From Thiocapsa imhoffii (lineage in GTDB: Bacteria > Pseudomonadota > Gammaproteobacteria > Chromatiales > Chromatiaceae), in contig NZ_NRSD01000009.1 of the NCBI RefSeq assembly GCF_016583985.1, forward strand, positions 97,818 through 161,817: a stretch of DNA of 64,000 nt. Direction: 5' to 3'. Made by a program: the position numbers and the translations under genes. Within the stretch, counting starts at the first letter, position 1, and each line of letters opens with the position of its first letter. Below, one piece after another: positions 8,978 to 17,718 of the stretch. The notes beneath the pieces are model-generated. The model worked only from the letters and a program-made list of their open reading frames with translations. It ran no database searches and was not told the DNA's origin.

Positions 8978-9019
8978 GCGTGATGGGCATGGCGTGATGG
9001 GCATGGTGTGATTGCAATG
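8978..9019. repeat. 14-bp tandem repeat, two perfect copies plus one degenerate
   Basis: GCGTGATGGGCATG occurs at 8978-8991 and 8992-9005, with a decayed third copy at 9006-9019. It lies in the 272-base spacer downstream of the DUF294 gene. No gene is convincing in the spacer (an open frame at 9012-9209 shows no domain). Confidence 0.8.
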
Positions 9020-9161
9020 CACCAGTGACCGCAGGGGAGCCCTTGGGCTGTGGCGTGACCTGACGCGCTTCGAGCGGGACGGACGGGCGGACGCCGTCTA
9101 CGAATTCGCCTCCGAGGCAAGGTTTCAAGACTTTGTCGCTAAACCTGGCCATCCTAGAGGT

Positions 9162-9167
9162 TATAAT
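9162..9167 (+). promoter_or_regulatory. Candidate -10 element (TATAAT) upstream of the WecA-like gene
   Basis: A perfect TATAAT hexamer lies 42 bases before the ATG at 9210. No good -35 hexamer sits 16-18 bases upstream (the nearest, TTGTCG at 9133-9138, is 23 bases away), so this is a candidate only. Confidence 0.35.
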
Positions 9168-9209
9168 GAAGTGAAACCAGAGTCGGGATCTTGCTCTTGG
9201 ACCGGATGA

Positions 9210-10601
9210 ATGCTTGCAAGCTCGCTGCAGATCAACCGGTTTTTTGACGCGCATTCCGTCTCAGACGACACCCGCCGCGGGACCGCATACAGGGACGCAT
9301 ATAGCGTGCCGCCGCATTCGGGCATGCCATTGCGATTTGAAGCGGATCTGCAAACTGATCATGTTCTTGTCAAACCTCGAACGACCGGGTCGGATGGGGG
9401 TGTCGGTCCGACCGATGGGCCCCCGACGATCTGTCTCACGCCCCGCGATTGGGGTGTCAGCTTGATCATCGCCGCCCTGTGCATCATCACGGCTTCGGTG
9501 ATCAGTGCATGGTCCCTAGTGCTTCTGTATCCGCTCGCGAAGCGGATCGGCTTGGTTGATCTCCCGAACGATCGTCGAAAATTCCATACCGATGGGGTGC
9601 CACCCATCGGTGGCTTGTCGATCTTTTTCGGCCTCGCCGTTGCCAGTCTGGTCGTTTTTCCAATTCAACCAGTCTATCTCTGGGGACTCGCTGGAGCGGC
9701 ATTACTGGTGATCGTCGGTGCCCTCGATGATCGTTTCAGTTGTCGCACATCGGTTCGATTCGCCACGGAGATCACCGCGGCATTGCTCCTGACATTGGGC
9801 AGTGGCGTGACGCTCACCTCTTTGGGCGACCTCTTTGGGTTTGGGACCATTAGCCTGGGCCCATTCGCCGTGCCCTTGACGGTCTTTGCGATGGTTGGAA
9901 TCATCAATGCCGTCAACATGATGGACGGCATCGACGGTCTCGCCGGCAGTCTGGTCGCGATCGCATTGATGGTCTTGGTCCTGTTGGCGCCGACATTCGG
10001 TCCCGTGCAACTGATGGGTTTGGCAACGATCGCGGCCCTAGTCCCGGTACTGATCCGAAATCTCGGTCTCTTCGGGGCAAGCCGGAAGGTCTTTCTGGGC
10101 GACTCCGGTAGTCTTCTGCTTGGCTATATTTTGGTTTGGTCGCTGGTCGAGGCTTCTGAACCACGGGGGACGATCGCTCCTGTCACGGCGCTATGGCTGG
10201 TCGCCATTCCACTGATGGACACGTTACGGGTGATCGGCCGCCGTCTCCTTCGCGGCGCTTCTCCATTCAAGGCCGATGATGAACATCTGCACCACATCCT
10301 CACACGGCTGGTTCAGAACCCTCGTCAGACCCTGATCGTCGTCTTGCTGCTCTCGATCGCGCTGACTGGGGTGGGTCTGTTCGGACACTTTTCGAATCTA
10401 GACGAGTCCGTCATCTTCTATGCGGCGTTGCTCACCTTCGTCTGCTATCTCGCCTTGACCTATCTGGCCGGACGGCTGTCCCGGTGCCTCAATCAGCAAT
10501 CCGACACCGGGCCGCCGACGGTTCGTGGTGACAGTAAGATGGAGACCATGAAGCGATACGCCGACCCGCTCACGCCCGTCAAACGGCCATCATTCCCATG
10601 A
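9210..10601 (+). CDS. WecA/MraY-type polyprenyl-phosphate sugar-1-phosphate transferase
   Basis: Polytopic inner-membrane phosphoglycosyltransferase that would load a HexNAc-1-phosphate (or similar) onto undecaprenyl phosphate and so begin repeat-unit assembly. About ten hydrophobic helices start near residue 85. The catalytic motifs are NMMDGIDGLAGS (about residue 235), FLGDSGSLLLGY (about 295) and DEHLHHIL (about 355). PNDRRKFHTDGVPPIGGLSI is the usual loop after helix 1. The 85 residues before the first helix are unusual, so the true start may be further in (ATG at 9324). The gene is convergent with, and overlaps by 12 bases, the phosphatase gene on the other strand. The exact sugar is not predictable. 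Confidence 0.88.
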   Translation: MLASSLQINRFFDAHSVSDDTRRGTAYRDAYSVPPHSGMPLRFEADLQTDHVLVKPRTTGSDGGVGPTDGPPTICLTPRDWGVSLIIAALCIITASVISAWSLVLLYPLAKRIGLVDLPNDRRKFHTDGVPPIGGLSIFFGLAVASLVVFPIQPVYLWGLAGAALLVIVGALDDRFSCRTSVRFATEITAALLLTLGSGVTLTSLGDLFGFGTISLGPFAVPLTVFAMVGIINAVNMMDGIDGLAGSLVAIALMVLVLLAPTFGPVQLMGLATIAALVPVLIRNLGLFGASRKVFLGDSGSLLLGYILVWSLVEASEPRGTIAPVTALWLVAIPLMDTLRVIGRRLLRGASPFKADDEHLHHILTRLVQNPRQTLIVVLLLSIALTGVGLFGHFSNLDESVIFYAALLTFVCYLALTYLAGRLSRCLNQQSDTGPPTVRGDSKMETMKRYADPLTPVKRPSFP

Positions 10602-11402
10602 GGTCAGGTTGCGTGATGCGTCTTCGATCAAGTCGTCGTTGATGACATCATCCTCGGCCAAGCCTGGAGGCGGAACAACCGACAATGGGTCACGATTGTC
10701 TAGCACGGAGCGTGGGCGATCGAGTACGAGGCGTCGCGCCTCCGCCGCGCCAATCCACTGCTCGGCAATCCTCAGCCCCGCGCTCAGTGTGGGCAAACGA
10801 TGCCGATCGTCGTGTCCATCACTCGCGATGAGATGCACCAGCCCGTCATCTAAAAAGCGTTCCGACCAACGTCGCGCCTCCCGACCAAAGCGTCCCGTCA
10901 AGGCATCGGCGGTCACTTGAATCCATGCCCCGGCGAAGGCGGCATCGACGAACCAGTCGTAATGCTCCTCGTCGAGCCAGGTCAATCGCTCGGGATGAGC
11001 GATGATGGGCACATAACCGGATATCAGTAGATCCTCGATCAACTCAGCAAACCGATGCGGCACCGAAAAGTGCGGTGGTTCACACAGCACATAACGACCC
11101 TGGTTGAGCGTGGGCATCCGTCCACTGCGCAACCCCTGAAGCAAATCGGGCACGATCTGGATTTCCGCCCCAGAGGTAATCCGGAGCGAGAGTCCAGCCT
11201 CCTGGAGTTGCCGCGCGAGGACGTCGACGCGGCGGCAGATATCGAGACGTTCGTTGGGGTAGACCCACGGGTAGATGTGCGGGGTGCACACCGTATCGGT
11301 GATGCCGTCATCGAACGCAATGCGTGCCATCTCGAGCGACATGCTTACGGAGGTGGATCCGTCGTCGATCTCGGGCAAGAGATGGCAATGTAGATCGATC
11401 AT
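10590..11402 (-). CDS. PHP-type tyrosine-protein phosphatase (CpsB/YwqE-like)
   Basis: 270-residue metal-dependent phosphatase of the PHP superfamily, which dephosphorylates BY-kinases and controls polysaccharide chain length and export. Metal ligands are visible as MIDLHCHLLPEIDDG at the N-terminus, CTPHIYP, the Glu in SGAEIQ, IAHPERLTW, and SDGHDD near the C-terminus. The ATG at 11402 gives the usual family N-terminus; a TTG three codons upstream is less likely. It is the natural partner of the Wzc-like kinase at 17699-20044, although about 6 kb separates them. Its 3' end overlaps the convergent WecA-like gene by 12 bases. Confidence 0.88.
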   Translation of the reverse strand: MIDLHCHLLPEIDDGSTSVSMSLEMARIAFDDGITDTVCTPHIYPWVYPNERLDICRRVDVLARQLQEAGLSLRITSGAEIQIVPDLLQGLRSGRMPTLNQGRYVLCEPPHFSVPHRFAELIEDLLISGYVPIIAHPERLTWLDEEHYDWFVDAAFAGAWIQVTADALTGRFGREARRWSERFLDDGLVHLIASDGHDDRHRLPTLSAGLRIAEQWIGAAEARRLVLDRPRSVLDNRDPLSVVPPPGLAEDDVINDDLIEDASRNLTSWE

Positions 11403-11551
11403 GGGCGACAAGGGTCAACTGGCATCTGGTCTATCCGACGTTCCCCTGTTCATCCCATCATTGTCGGCTCGCGATCAACACTCAGTGGGCCAGGGTTCAA
11501 GCCCGAGGCACAGCGATGTCCGCAACGCCGCACGTTCAATGAAGACCGCAC

Positions 11552-13252
11552 TCAATCCATGAACGGATTCCATGGTCGCCGCAAGCGCTGTTCCTCGCTC
11601 GCGCTGCTCTCCTCCTGGTCGAGCTGGTCTCGATCGCCCGGCTCTTGATCGACTGGGCTTGGTTCGAAGCGACCTGTAGCGACCTGATCAGGATGCGGCG
11701 GGGGCACGGCCTGTGCGAGGGTTCTGGTGCGTCGCGCCCGTTTGCGCGGCCGCTCCGAGAGGCTCGGCACCCCTGGAGGGCTAAAGAAGAGCGCCGCGGC
11801 CATGGCGAAATAGGCCATATTCGCGGGATTACGCAGGTTGTTGTCGGTCAGACTATGCAGCAAGACCAGCAGGATGGCGATTCCCGCGCCGATCTGTAAC
11901 GAGCGATAGCGTGACCATGCCTGTCGCGTGACCAGCCGTGGCCACTGTGCCATGTAGAGCACCAGGAACATCACCATCAAGACGAGTCCGACTAGGCCCA
12001 TCTCGAAGAGTGTTTGCAGATAATCGTTGTGTGCATAGTTGACGAACCAGCGCCCCAGTTCGATCGGCTGATAGAGCACGAAGACATCCGAAAAGGTTCC
12101 CGGACCACTTCCAAAAGGGAGCAAGCGACCGGCCGCATCGAAGGTCGCGACCGCGATCGGCCAGCGCGCATCGGCATCCATCTCCGCCACCGAGAAGCGA
12201 TCCAGCACCGGGGCCAAGCCGATGAAGATCGCCACCCCGATGCCAATGGTGATCAACTGCCCCATGAGGCCAAAGGTTCCACGCCCACCGACACGGCGCG
12301 AGAAGAGGATCGTGGTCAGTAGGATCCCCACCATCCCCATCATGATCCCGGTCCGCGAGCGGGTTACGATGATCCCGATGATGAACAGCAGCGCGAGCAA
12401 GACGAAGAACCAGCTCGGGCGATTGCTCGAGTTCAGGAGCTTCACCAGGGTGTCACCGAATCCCTCGCGACGCTTGCTCTTCTGGTACTGCCCACCAAAA
12501 TCAAAGAGAAACATCGCTAGGGAGAGCGGTAAGGCCATCTCGATCATGCCGGCAAGGTGGTTGCGGTTCACATAGGTGCCCGAAGCGCCCGAGCGGGCCA
12601 ACAGATCAGCGATCGCGTAGCTCATGCCACCTTCGGTCGCGAACTGAAACAGCGCAATCAGGACTTGCGCCAGCACGACGGCAAAGAACCAATAGACCAA
12701 GCGGGTTTGCAGCGTCTCGGACAGGGCGCGAGTCGCGACATAGACGCCGATGGGCAGGATCAGCATCAGCCAGCTCGTCTCGGTCGCCAAGGGTGCGATC
12801 GCCAAGCGCTGAGCAAAGCGTCTCCCCCCCTCGTCATCGAGCAACGCGGCCGTGTGCTGATAGAGGTTCCGTGCTGGGAGCCACTGTGCAAGCCCTGTTG
12901 GTAGGGGGAACAGATACAACAACGGGAGGATGAAGAGGAGTCCGAGGAAGGCCAGCTCGGTTCCACGCAGCACCGGGGGTCGCGGTTGCCAGACCGTCAA
13001 GACCAACAATCCCAATGCAAGCCACTGCAGCACCAGGGTTGCGCTCGGGGCATAGCCACCCCGCAGCATCGGGGCAAAGGCGAGTAACGCGGCTAAGCCA
13101 AAAAAGATGAGCCGCGAACCCAATGGCTCCAAGGCGCCCGTGCGGGCACGTTTCGCTCCCGAAGACCGCCGCTGTGATGCGCCATCATCTCGCTCATTGG
13201 GCACCACCGTCTCCGTTTCGGGATCCGACGCCGTCTTCAAACTCACCCTCAT
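11552..13252 (-). CDS. O-antigen ligase / Wzy-type polytopic membrane protein
   Basis: 566-residue inner-membrane protein with ten or more hydrophobic helices between about residues 45 and 490 and a charged C-terminal tail. The Wzy_C/RfaL region is seen in SGTYVNRNHLAGMIEMALPL, FGSGPGTFSDVF and VNYAHNDYLQTLFEMGLVGL, with a large periplasmic loop between them. This family joins or polymerises undecaprenyl-linked glycans on the periplasmic side. A second polymerase-like protein lies at 23477-24904, so this one may be the ligase. Start chosen at the ATG 13252 with AGGGG just upstream; an upstream TTG extends the frame by eight codons. The tail is rich in Arg, Pro and acidic residues and is unlike a typical ligase end. 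Confidence 0.88.
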   Translation of the reverse strand: MRVSLKTASDPETETVVPNERDDGASQRRSSGAKRARTGALEPLGSRLIFFGLAALLAFAPMLRGGYAPSATLVLQWLALGLLVLTVWQPRPPVLRGTELAFLGLLFILPLLYLFPLPTGLAQWLPARNLYQHTAALLDDEGGRRFAQRLAIAPLATETSWLMLILPIGVYVATRALSETLQTRLVYWFFAVVLAQVLIALFQFATEGGMSYAIADLLARSGASGTYVNRNHLAGMIEMALPLSLAMFLFDFGGQYQKSKRREGFGDTLVKLLNSSNRPSWFFVLLALLFIIGIIVTRSRTGIMMGMVGILLTTILFSRRVGGRGTFGLMGQLITIGIGVAIFIGLAPVLDRFSVAEMDADARWPIAVATFDAAGRLLPFGSGPGTFSDVFVLYQPIELGRWFVNYAHNDYLQTLFEMGLVGLVLMVMFLVLYMAQWPRLVTRQAWSRYRSLQIGAGIAILLVLLHSLTDNNLRNPANMAYFAMAAALFFSPPGVPSLSERPRKRARRTRTLAQAVPPPHPDQVATGRFEPSPVDQEPGDRDQLDQEESSASEEQRLRRPWNPFMD

Positions 13253-13664
13253 CACCCCTGCAATGGCTCTGTGCAACCTGCGTCCTCAGAACCGCCAAGG
13301 CTAGCATCTTTCGCCTGGTTCCACCGTGACCCAATTCACTGATGCGGTTGACTCCTCCGGCAAGGGTCCGAACGCGCGACCCCGCCCGCGGCCGTCTCGC
13401 TTCAGGACAGACGGGTGCCCTCACACGCCTTATTTTCACCGTTCTCGCCGTCCTTCCCGCCGAGGCTCCAATTGCACATCCCCCCGCCACCTGAAAGGCC
13501 GTTCGAACCGCGCATGACTAGACTCATGGGTCAACTGTGTCATCCTTAGCGATCAGATCGGCGGTGAGCGGGTGTGGTGGGTCACACGCACCAGCGATTC
13601 AGCGATCCTCAAGACCTCAAGACCCAAAGGGCTCCAGACCGGGTCGAACCGACGTCGCCATGAC
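13253..13664. other. Divergent intergenic region between ligase-type gene and SPOR gene
   Basis: About 410 bases between two divergent genes, where promoters for both would be expected. I see no clear -35/-10 pair and no hairpin. Open frames in it show no domains. The SPOR gene frame can be extended back to 13572, so part of this region could be its N-terminus. Confidence 0.4.
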
Positions 13665-15515
13665 ATGGACGCAGGTCCCTCTAGTTTGCGACACGTCACT
13701 CACAAGCGATTGAATCACCAAGACCTCACTCGATCCATGCGTGTCTTCAATGAACGTGCGGCACCAGACGCCTTAGCGGCCCTGAATGCACTGCAGGCTC
13801 GCATTCCGCACGTGTATTTTTCACCTGTGTCGGATCCAACAGGGAACATGGCTGACCACCTGAACGACCTCGGTCGTCAGATCTCGGCGTGGATCGCTGA
13901 GGCAAGACAAGCCCTGCTCCTCGTTCCGCTCGGGCTATCCGATGACGAGGGCGAGTCCCCGGCCAGGAAACGAAACCGTATCCATGTCGAGGCCGTCGCT
14001 GTCGCCCTCGCCAAGAGCCTGACGCGATCCTCCGAACAACTGAGCTCGGCCATCGATCGACTGCGCAAAGATCCAGACAGCGCGGAGGCGATGCAGGCAC
14101 TCGAACGGATTCTCGGGAAATCCGAACAGCAATTGGTGCATGCCAAGACCATGCTGATGACCTTGGACGCGGATGCAACACCAATGGTCTCCAGATGGAC
14201 GACGCGCCGGATCACCCCCTGGGCGGTGGCGGCGCGCGACACCGCACGGGCGCGGGAGAACGGACCGGATGGTTTGTCGGCAGCGCGAGAGCGGACTGAG
14301 CCAGCAGATTCGGTTACTGAGGTCGCGGGACCAACGCCACCTGGAGGCACTCCATCAGGATCAGGATCAGGACCAGGACCGCAATGGCATGATGCAGCCG
14401 AACCGCCCTGGTTAGACACCCGAGCCGAGCACCGCCGGCGCCGTACCGAGACGGCATGGATCCTGGCACTGGTCGCAGTGGCCGGATTGGGCGCCTTCCT
14501 GTTCCTGGAGGAGTTGATCATGCGCCCCGATCGCCCGGACAGCGACCATAGTGGTATCAACGAGCACAACACCCCAGCCATGATGTCACCGGATCGGGCT
14601 TTCGCCGAACAGACGGCCAGTGCGACCGCGCGTCTCGAGCGACGTCTCGCTGAGTTGGAGATCGAGGTGTTGCAGCTGCGTGCCGAACGCGATGTGGCTC
14701 GTGAGTACGAGACCGACTGGTCGTGGCTGGAGCAGCCAACGTCCACATCAGCGGAACAGGTGCCATCAGGACACCGCGTGGCAGAGCAGACCGGGGAGGA
14801 GAGACAGGGAGAGACACAGGGAGAGACACAGGGAGAGGGAGAGGGAGAGGGAGAGGGCGAATCCGACCTCGCGACAGTCGGGCCGGATGGGGATGGTCAG
14901 GACACGGATGGTCCCGAGCAAGCGAGGCTAAAGCCCGTCGACACGACCGGAGCGGAGGGGATTGCATCCGCTCGGATGCCGGTGGAGCGACCGACAGCAG
15001 AGCTAACGGGACCGGGCGGCGATCCGGTATTGCTCGGTGGTGACCGACCGCGCCCGGACCCCGCTATGACTGAACCCGAACCCGAACCGGAGCACACGGG
15101 CGCCAGAGACGAGAGCGAACCGGGCAGCGTCAAGCCGATTCTGACGCGGCCGCTCGATCCGGAATTCGATCGTGACCTATTCGCCGAGACGTCGCATCAG
15201 CGGATCGGCTCCCACGAGGTGCTTGCGCACCGCCTGCGCCCGGTTCTGCTCGAAGAGGCGGCGTACGCCATCCAACTGTCAACCTTGCAGAATCCAGAGC
15301 GGCTCCCGCGGTTCTTCGCCGAGAGCGCGCTGGAGCCCGTGCGCCTCTATGTGCAGTCGACTGAGCGATTCGTCATCGTCTGGTTTGGGCTCTTCGCAGA
15401 GGAGGCAGAGGCCAGGACGGCACTCGCGGCTCTCCCCGCGCGGCTCCGGCTCGCCCGCCCCTTGGTGAGGCGTCTGAACCCCAATCAGGTGCTCTATCAC
15501 GCCATCACAGACTGA
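13665..15515 (+). CDS. SPOR-domain single-pass membrane protein with low-complexity linker
   Basis: 616-residue protein. Residues 1-260 are hydrophilic and helical, with a serine/glycine/proline linker. One membrane helix follows at about 265-285 (WILALVAVAGLGAFLFLEEL), then a short coiled coil (ARLERRLAELEIEVLQLRAE). A periplasmic linker rich in Gly-Glu and Glu-Pro repeats leads to a C-terminal SPOR-like domain (about 534-612, YAIQLSTLQNPERLPRFFAE through the last beta strand). SPOR domains bind denuded septal peptidoglycan; the architecture recalls DamX. It is the only plus-strand gene between 11 and 58 kb and is convergent with the FecR-like gene. Start uncertain: ATG 13665 chosen over GTG 13572 and ATG 13737. 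Confidence 0.75.
   Translation: MDAGPSSLRHVTHKRLNHQDLTRSMRVFNERAAPDALAALNALQARIPHVYFSPVSDPTGNMADHLNDLGRQISAWIAEARQALLLVPLGLSDDEGESPARKRNRIHVEAVAVALAKSLTRSSEQLSSAIDRLRKDPDSAEAMQALERILGKSEQQLVHAKTMLMTLDADATPMVSRWTTRRITPWAVAARDTARARENGPDGLSAARERTEPADSVTEVAGPTPPGGTPSGSGSGPGPQWHDAAEPPWLDTRAEHRRRRTETAWILALVAVAGLGAFLFLEELIMRPDRPDSDHSGINEHNTPAMMSPDRAFAEQTASATARLERRLAELEIEVLQLRAERDVAREYETDWSWLEQPTSTSAEQVPSGHRVAEQTGEERQGETQGETQGEGEGEGEGESDLATVGPDGDGQDTDGPEQARLKPVDTTGAEGIASARMPVERPTAELTGPGGDPVLLGGDRPRPDPAMTEPEPEPEHTGARDESEPGSVKPILTRPLDPEFDRDLFAETSHQRIGSHEVLAHRLRPVLLEEAAYAIQLSTLQNPERLPRFFAESALEPVRLYVQSTERFVIVWFGLFAEEAEARTALAALPARLRLARPLVRRLNPNQVLYHAITD
14355..14380. repeat. TCAGGA hexamer repeat inside the SPOR gene
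   Basis: Three perfect TCAGGA units and one CCAGGA unit encode a Ser-Gly/Pro-Gly run in the cytoplasmic linker. The 6-base unit keeps frame when copy number changes. Confidence 0.8.
14799..14857. repeat. GGAGAG/GGAGAGACACA repeat tract inside the SPOR gene
   Basis: Imperfect 12-base units (GGAGAGACACAG) pass into about four GGAGAG hexamers, encoding a Gly-Glu and Gly-Glu-Thr-Gln repeat in the periplasmic linker. Changes by whole units keep the frame, so the tract can vary linker length without breaking the protein. Confidence 0.8.
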
Positions 15516-15540
15516 TTCAGGATCACCAGATCCAGTGGCA

Positions 15541-16209
15541 TCACTCGATCCGGCTGATCGGTTCCTCCTCCTCGCGCGTCTTGATGTTCCCCTGGAAGTC
15601 CGACAAGGCCGCCGAGCCGATGGCCGCTCCCAGTAGGGCGGCAGGAAGCCAGGACGAAGCGGTCACACCTGTCGTCACAGCCACCGACGTCGTCGTTGTG
15701 GTCACGGACGGCGAGGCCTCGATTCCCGCCGAGCCCTGCGCGACAGATGGCTCGATGCGTGTTGCTGCCGCTAGGCGGTCGCCCACGCCCTCAACAGCTG
15801 TTCCGCTGGCCTCGCTCGATGCGGCCGCCTCGGTCGCGGCCTCGAGCGGCTGTGTCGCCGCCTCGACCTCGGCGATGTCCGCCCGGTACTGACCGCCGCG
15901 ACCTGCCGCACAAGGGCTCTGCTCCGTGACATCCAGAACCACGTCATCGAACAGGAAATACTCGCAGCTGTCCGCATACCAAATCGCCGCGCGTCCTCCT
16001 TCGAGCATGAACACACGATCGCCGACATGGATCGGGTGATGACCACCCGTGATGACGTAACGATCCTGCTGCGTCACCATCATGGTGCCCTGGATCGCGA
16101 CGATCTCGCCCACCGGCTCGGCTGCGATCAGGGTGCCCGCGGACAGCATGGCGAGGGCCGCTGGTGTGATGTTCCGGATCAACCTGTTTGCGGTCATGAG
16201 AAGCTCCAT
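15541..16209 (-). CDS. Exported FecR-like protein
   Basis: 222-residue protein with a signal peptide (about residues 1-28; hydrophobic ITPAALAMLSAGTLIA, then A). A short FecR-like beta region follows at about 30-95: VGEIVAIQGTMMVTQ, then HVGDRVFMLEGGRAAIWYAD. After that come an Ala/Glu-rich stretch, a Ser/Thr/Val-rich stretch and a hydrophobic, Gly/Ala-rich segment (WLPAALLGAAIGSAALSDF) that may anchor it. Start at ATG 16209, preceded by AGGA; an upstream start adds 17 codons without support. It is the last gene of the minus-strand run that begins with Wza. The FecR resemblance is weak, and a role in envelope polysaccharide handling is inferred from position only. Confidence 0.6.
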   Translation of the reverse strand: MELLMTANRLIRNITPAALAMLSAGTLIAAEPVGEIVAIQGTMMVTQQDRYVITGGHHPIHVGDRVFMLEGGRAAIWYADSCEYFLFDDVVLDVTEQSPCAAGRGGQYRADIAEVEAATQPLEAATEAAASSEASGTAVEGVGDRLAAATRIEPSVAQGSAGIEASPSVTTTTTSVAVTTGVTASSWLPAALLGAAIGSAALSDFQGNIKTREEEEPISRIE

Positions 16210-16344
16210 GGGCGTTCCTGAGTCGATCGCGGTCTGCGTCGATCCTGCAATCAGTCTCAATGTTTAAAGACTAGACCACTCGTGATGCTGTTTGATCGTC
16301 GCAATCTTTGCATGCGTCGACTCTCATCACCGTCCCGGTCCCCC

Positions 16345-17718
16345 TCAGTCCGGCTGCGCTTCTTCTGAAAGGATGGATCGGCGCGCGGCCGTTCGAGCAC
16401 GCTCCAACGGCGACATCGCCGGGATTCGGACGATTGCCAGATCATCGAACCACAGCGAACCGTCGATGGCCTCGTCACGCCTCAGGGTGTCGACGCTGGC
16501 TAGGCGGAGTTCTTGGTATGCACACTCCTCCGGAACCTCGACCTCAAAGCTGAAGGTCGTCCACTCCTCGCTGCCCAGGATCCGGGGACTCTCACCCAGG
16601 GTCTGGCTGTCCGGGTCTCGGCAATTCAGTGCCCAGCGTAGGCCTGATTCGGTATAGAGCTTATCGCTGCGATACCGCCCGGAGATCCGATAGGTGCCCC
16701 CCGGAGCCAGATAGAGTGGCTGGTAAAAATGCTCGAAGCGACTCCGCGTAAAGCGAAAGGTAATCCGCAGCGCCTGTCCTCGACCACCTTCGGTTGGAGC
16801 GCGCGCGATGCTCGCACGGTCATGCCTGAGGACATGCCAATCGAAGCCAAACCCCGTGAAGGGAACCTCGAAGGTGCCATTGTAGAGGAACCCTGACTGT
16901 TGGCGCTGAGCTGGAACCAGGCTATTGATCCAGGCCAGATAGGCCGCCTCGAACGCCTTCTCACGCAGCAGTCGCTCGATATAGGCCATGCGCTCTGGCG
17001 TCGATAAGGGGACCGCACTTGGAGCCCGCCGCATGTCATAAAGCGCCTGCACCAGCTCAAGCGGTGTCTTCCCTTGCGCGGTCTCGATGAAAAAGGATTC
17101 CCACCATGTGGGCGGATCGCGTGCCAGGTCACGAAATGCGGCCAATCCAATCGGGGTCGCCAAGAGTTCGCGAAAGCCTGAAAAGAGCGTCCTGGTTCGT
17201 GGGGAGCCCGCCTCGATGGCGCGCGTCCAGTGCACGAAAGCCCGATCCAGACGGCCCTGTGTGGCCCAATAGGCAGCGACTTCCTCTTGGACCGAGGCCT
17301 TGACCGGAGCCAATTTCGCCGCGGCATCGACCCAGTGTTCGGCGCTCGCTGGCTGGCCATCCGTTAACGCCAAGGCACTGAGTGCGAGCAACGGCTGTGC
17401 GCGCGTCGGGTTCAGCCGATAGGCCTCGGCCAGCAGGGCACGGGCCGTATCGGGATCGCGACGCAATCGCGAGAGCCCGAGCTGGTAGAGGGCATCGGGT
17501 TGCGTCCCATGCCAATCGAGGGCCTGCTGTGCGGTCCCAGCAACATCGCGATCCGCCGTGGCCAGTTCCGCGTCATAGAGTCGCGCAACACCGAGAGCGC
17601 CGATGCGCCACGCCAAGATCACACCGACCAGGGTCAAACCGATGCGCCACACCGGCCCTGGCCAAGCCCAGAACCCGTTGTGATCAGCCGTCGTGTCGTC
17701 AGGCCTGCGAGCGCTCAT
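16345..17718 (-). CDS. TPR protein with C-terminal carbohydrate-binding-like domain
   Basis: 457-residue protein with one N-terminal membrane helix (about residues 22-42, IGLTLVGVILAWRIGALGVA). Helical TPR-like repeats span about 60-240 (DALYQLGLSRLRRDPDTARA; PLLALSALALTDGQPASAEH). A C-terminal beta-sandwich (about 300-440) starts at FLYNGTFEVPFTGFGFDW and ends with GSLWFDDLAIVRI, the pattern of CBM4/9-like or galactose-binding-like domains. The start at 17718 has AGGAG six bases upstream and overlaps the Wzc-like gene by 20 bases, so the two are translationally coupled. It probably sits in the periplasm and contacts the growing polymer or the export complex. That role is inferred from domains and position. 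Confidence 0.78.
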   Translation of the reverse strand: MSARRPDDTTADHNGFWAWPGPVWRIGLTLVGVILAWRIGALGVARLYDAELATADRDVAGTAQQALDWHGTQPDALYQLGLSRLRRDPDTARALLAEAYRLNPTRAQPLLALSALALTDGQPASAEHWVDAAAKLAPVKASVQEEVAAYWATQGRLDRAFVHWTRAIEAGSPRTRTLFSGFRELLATPIGLAAFRDLARDPPTWWESFFIETAQGKTPLELVQALYDMRRAPSAVPLSTPERMAYIERLLREKAFEAAYLAWINSLVPAQRQQSGFLYNGTFEVPFTGFGFDWHVLRHDRASIARAPTEGGRGQALRITFRFTRSRFEHFYQPLYLAPGGTYRISGRYRSDKLYTESGLRWALNCRDPDSQTLGESPRILGSEEWTTFSFEVEVPEECAYQELRLASVDTLRRDEAIDGSLWFDDLAIVRIPAMSPLERARTAARRSILSEEAQPD

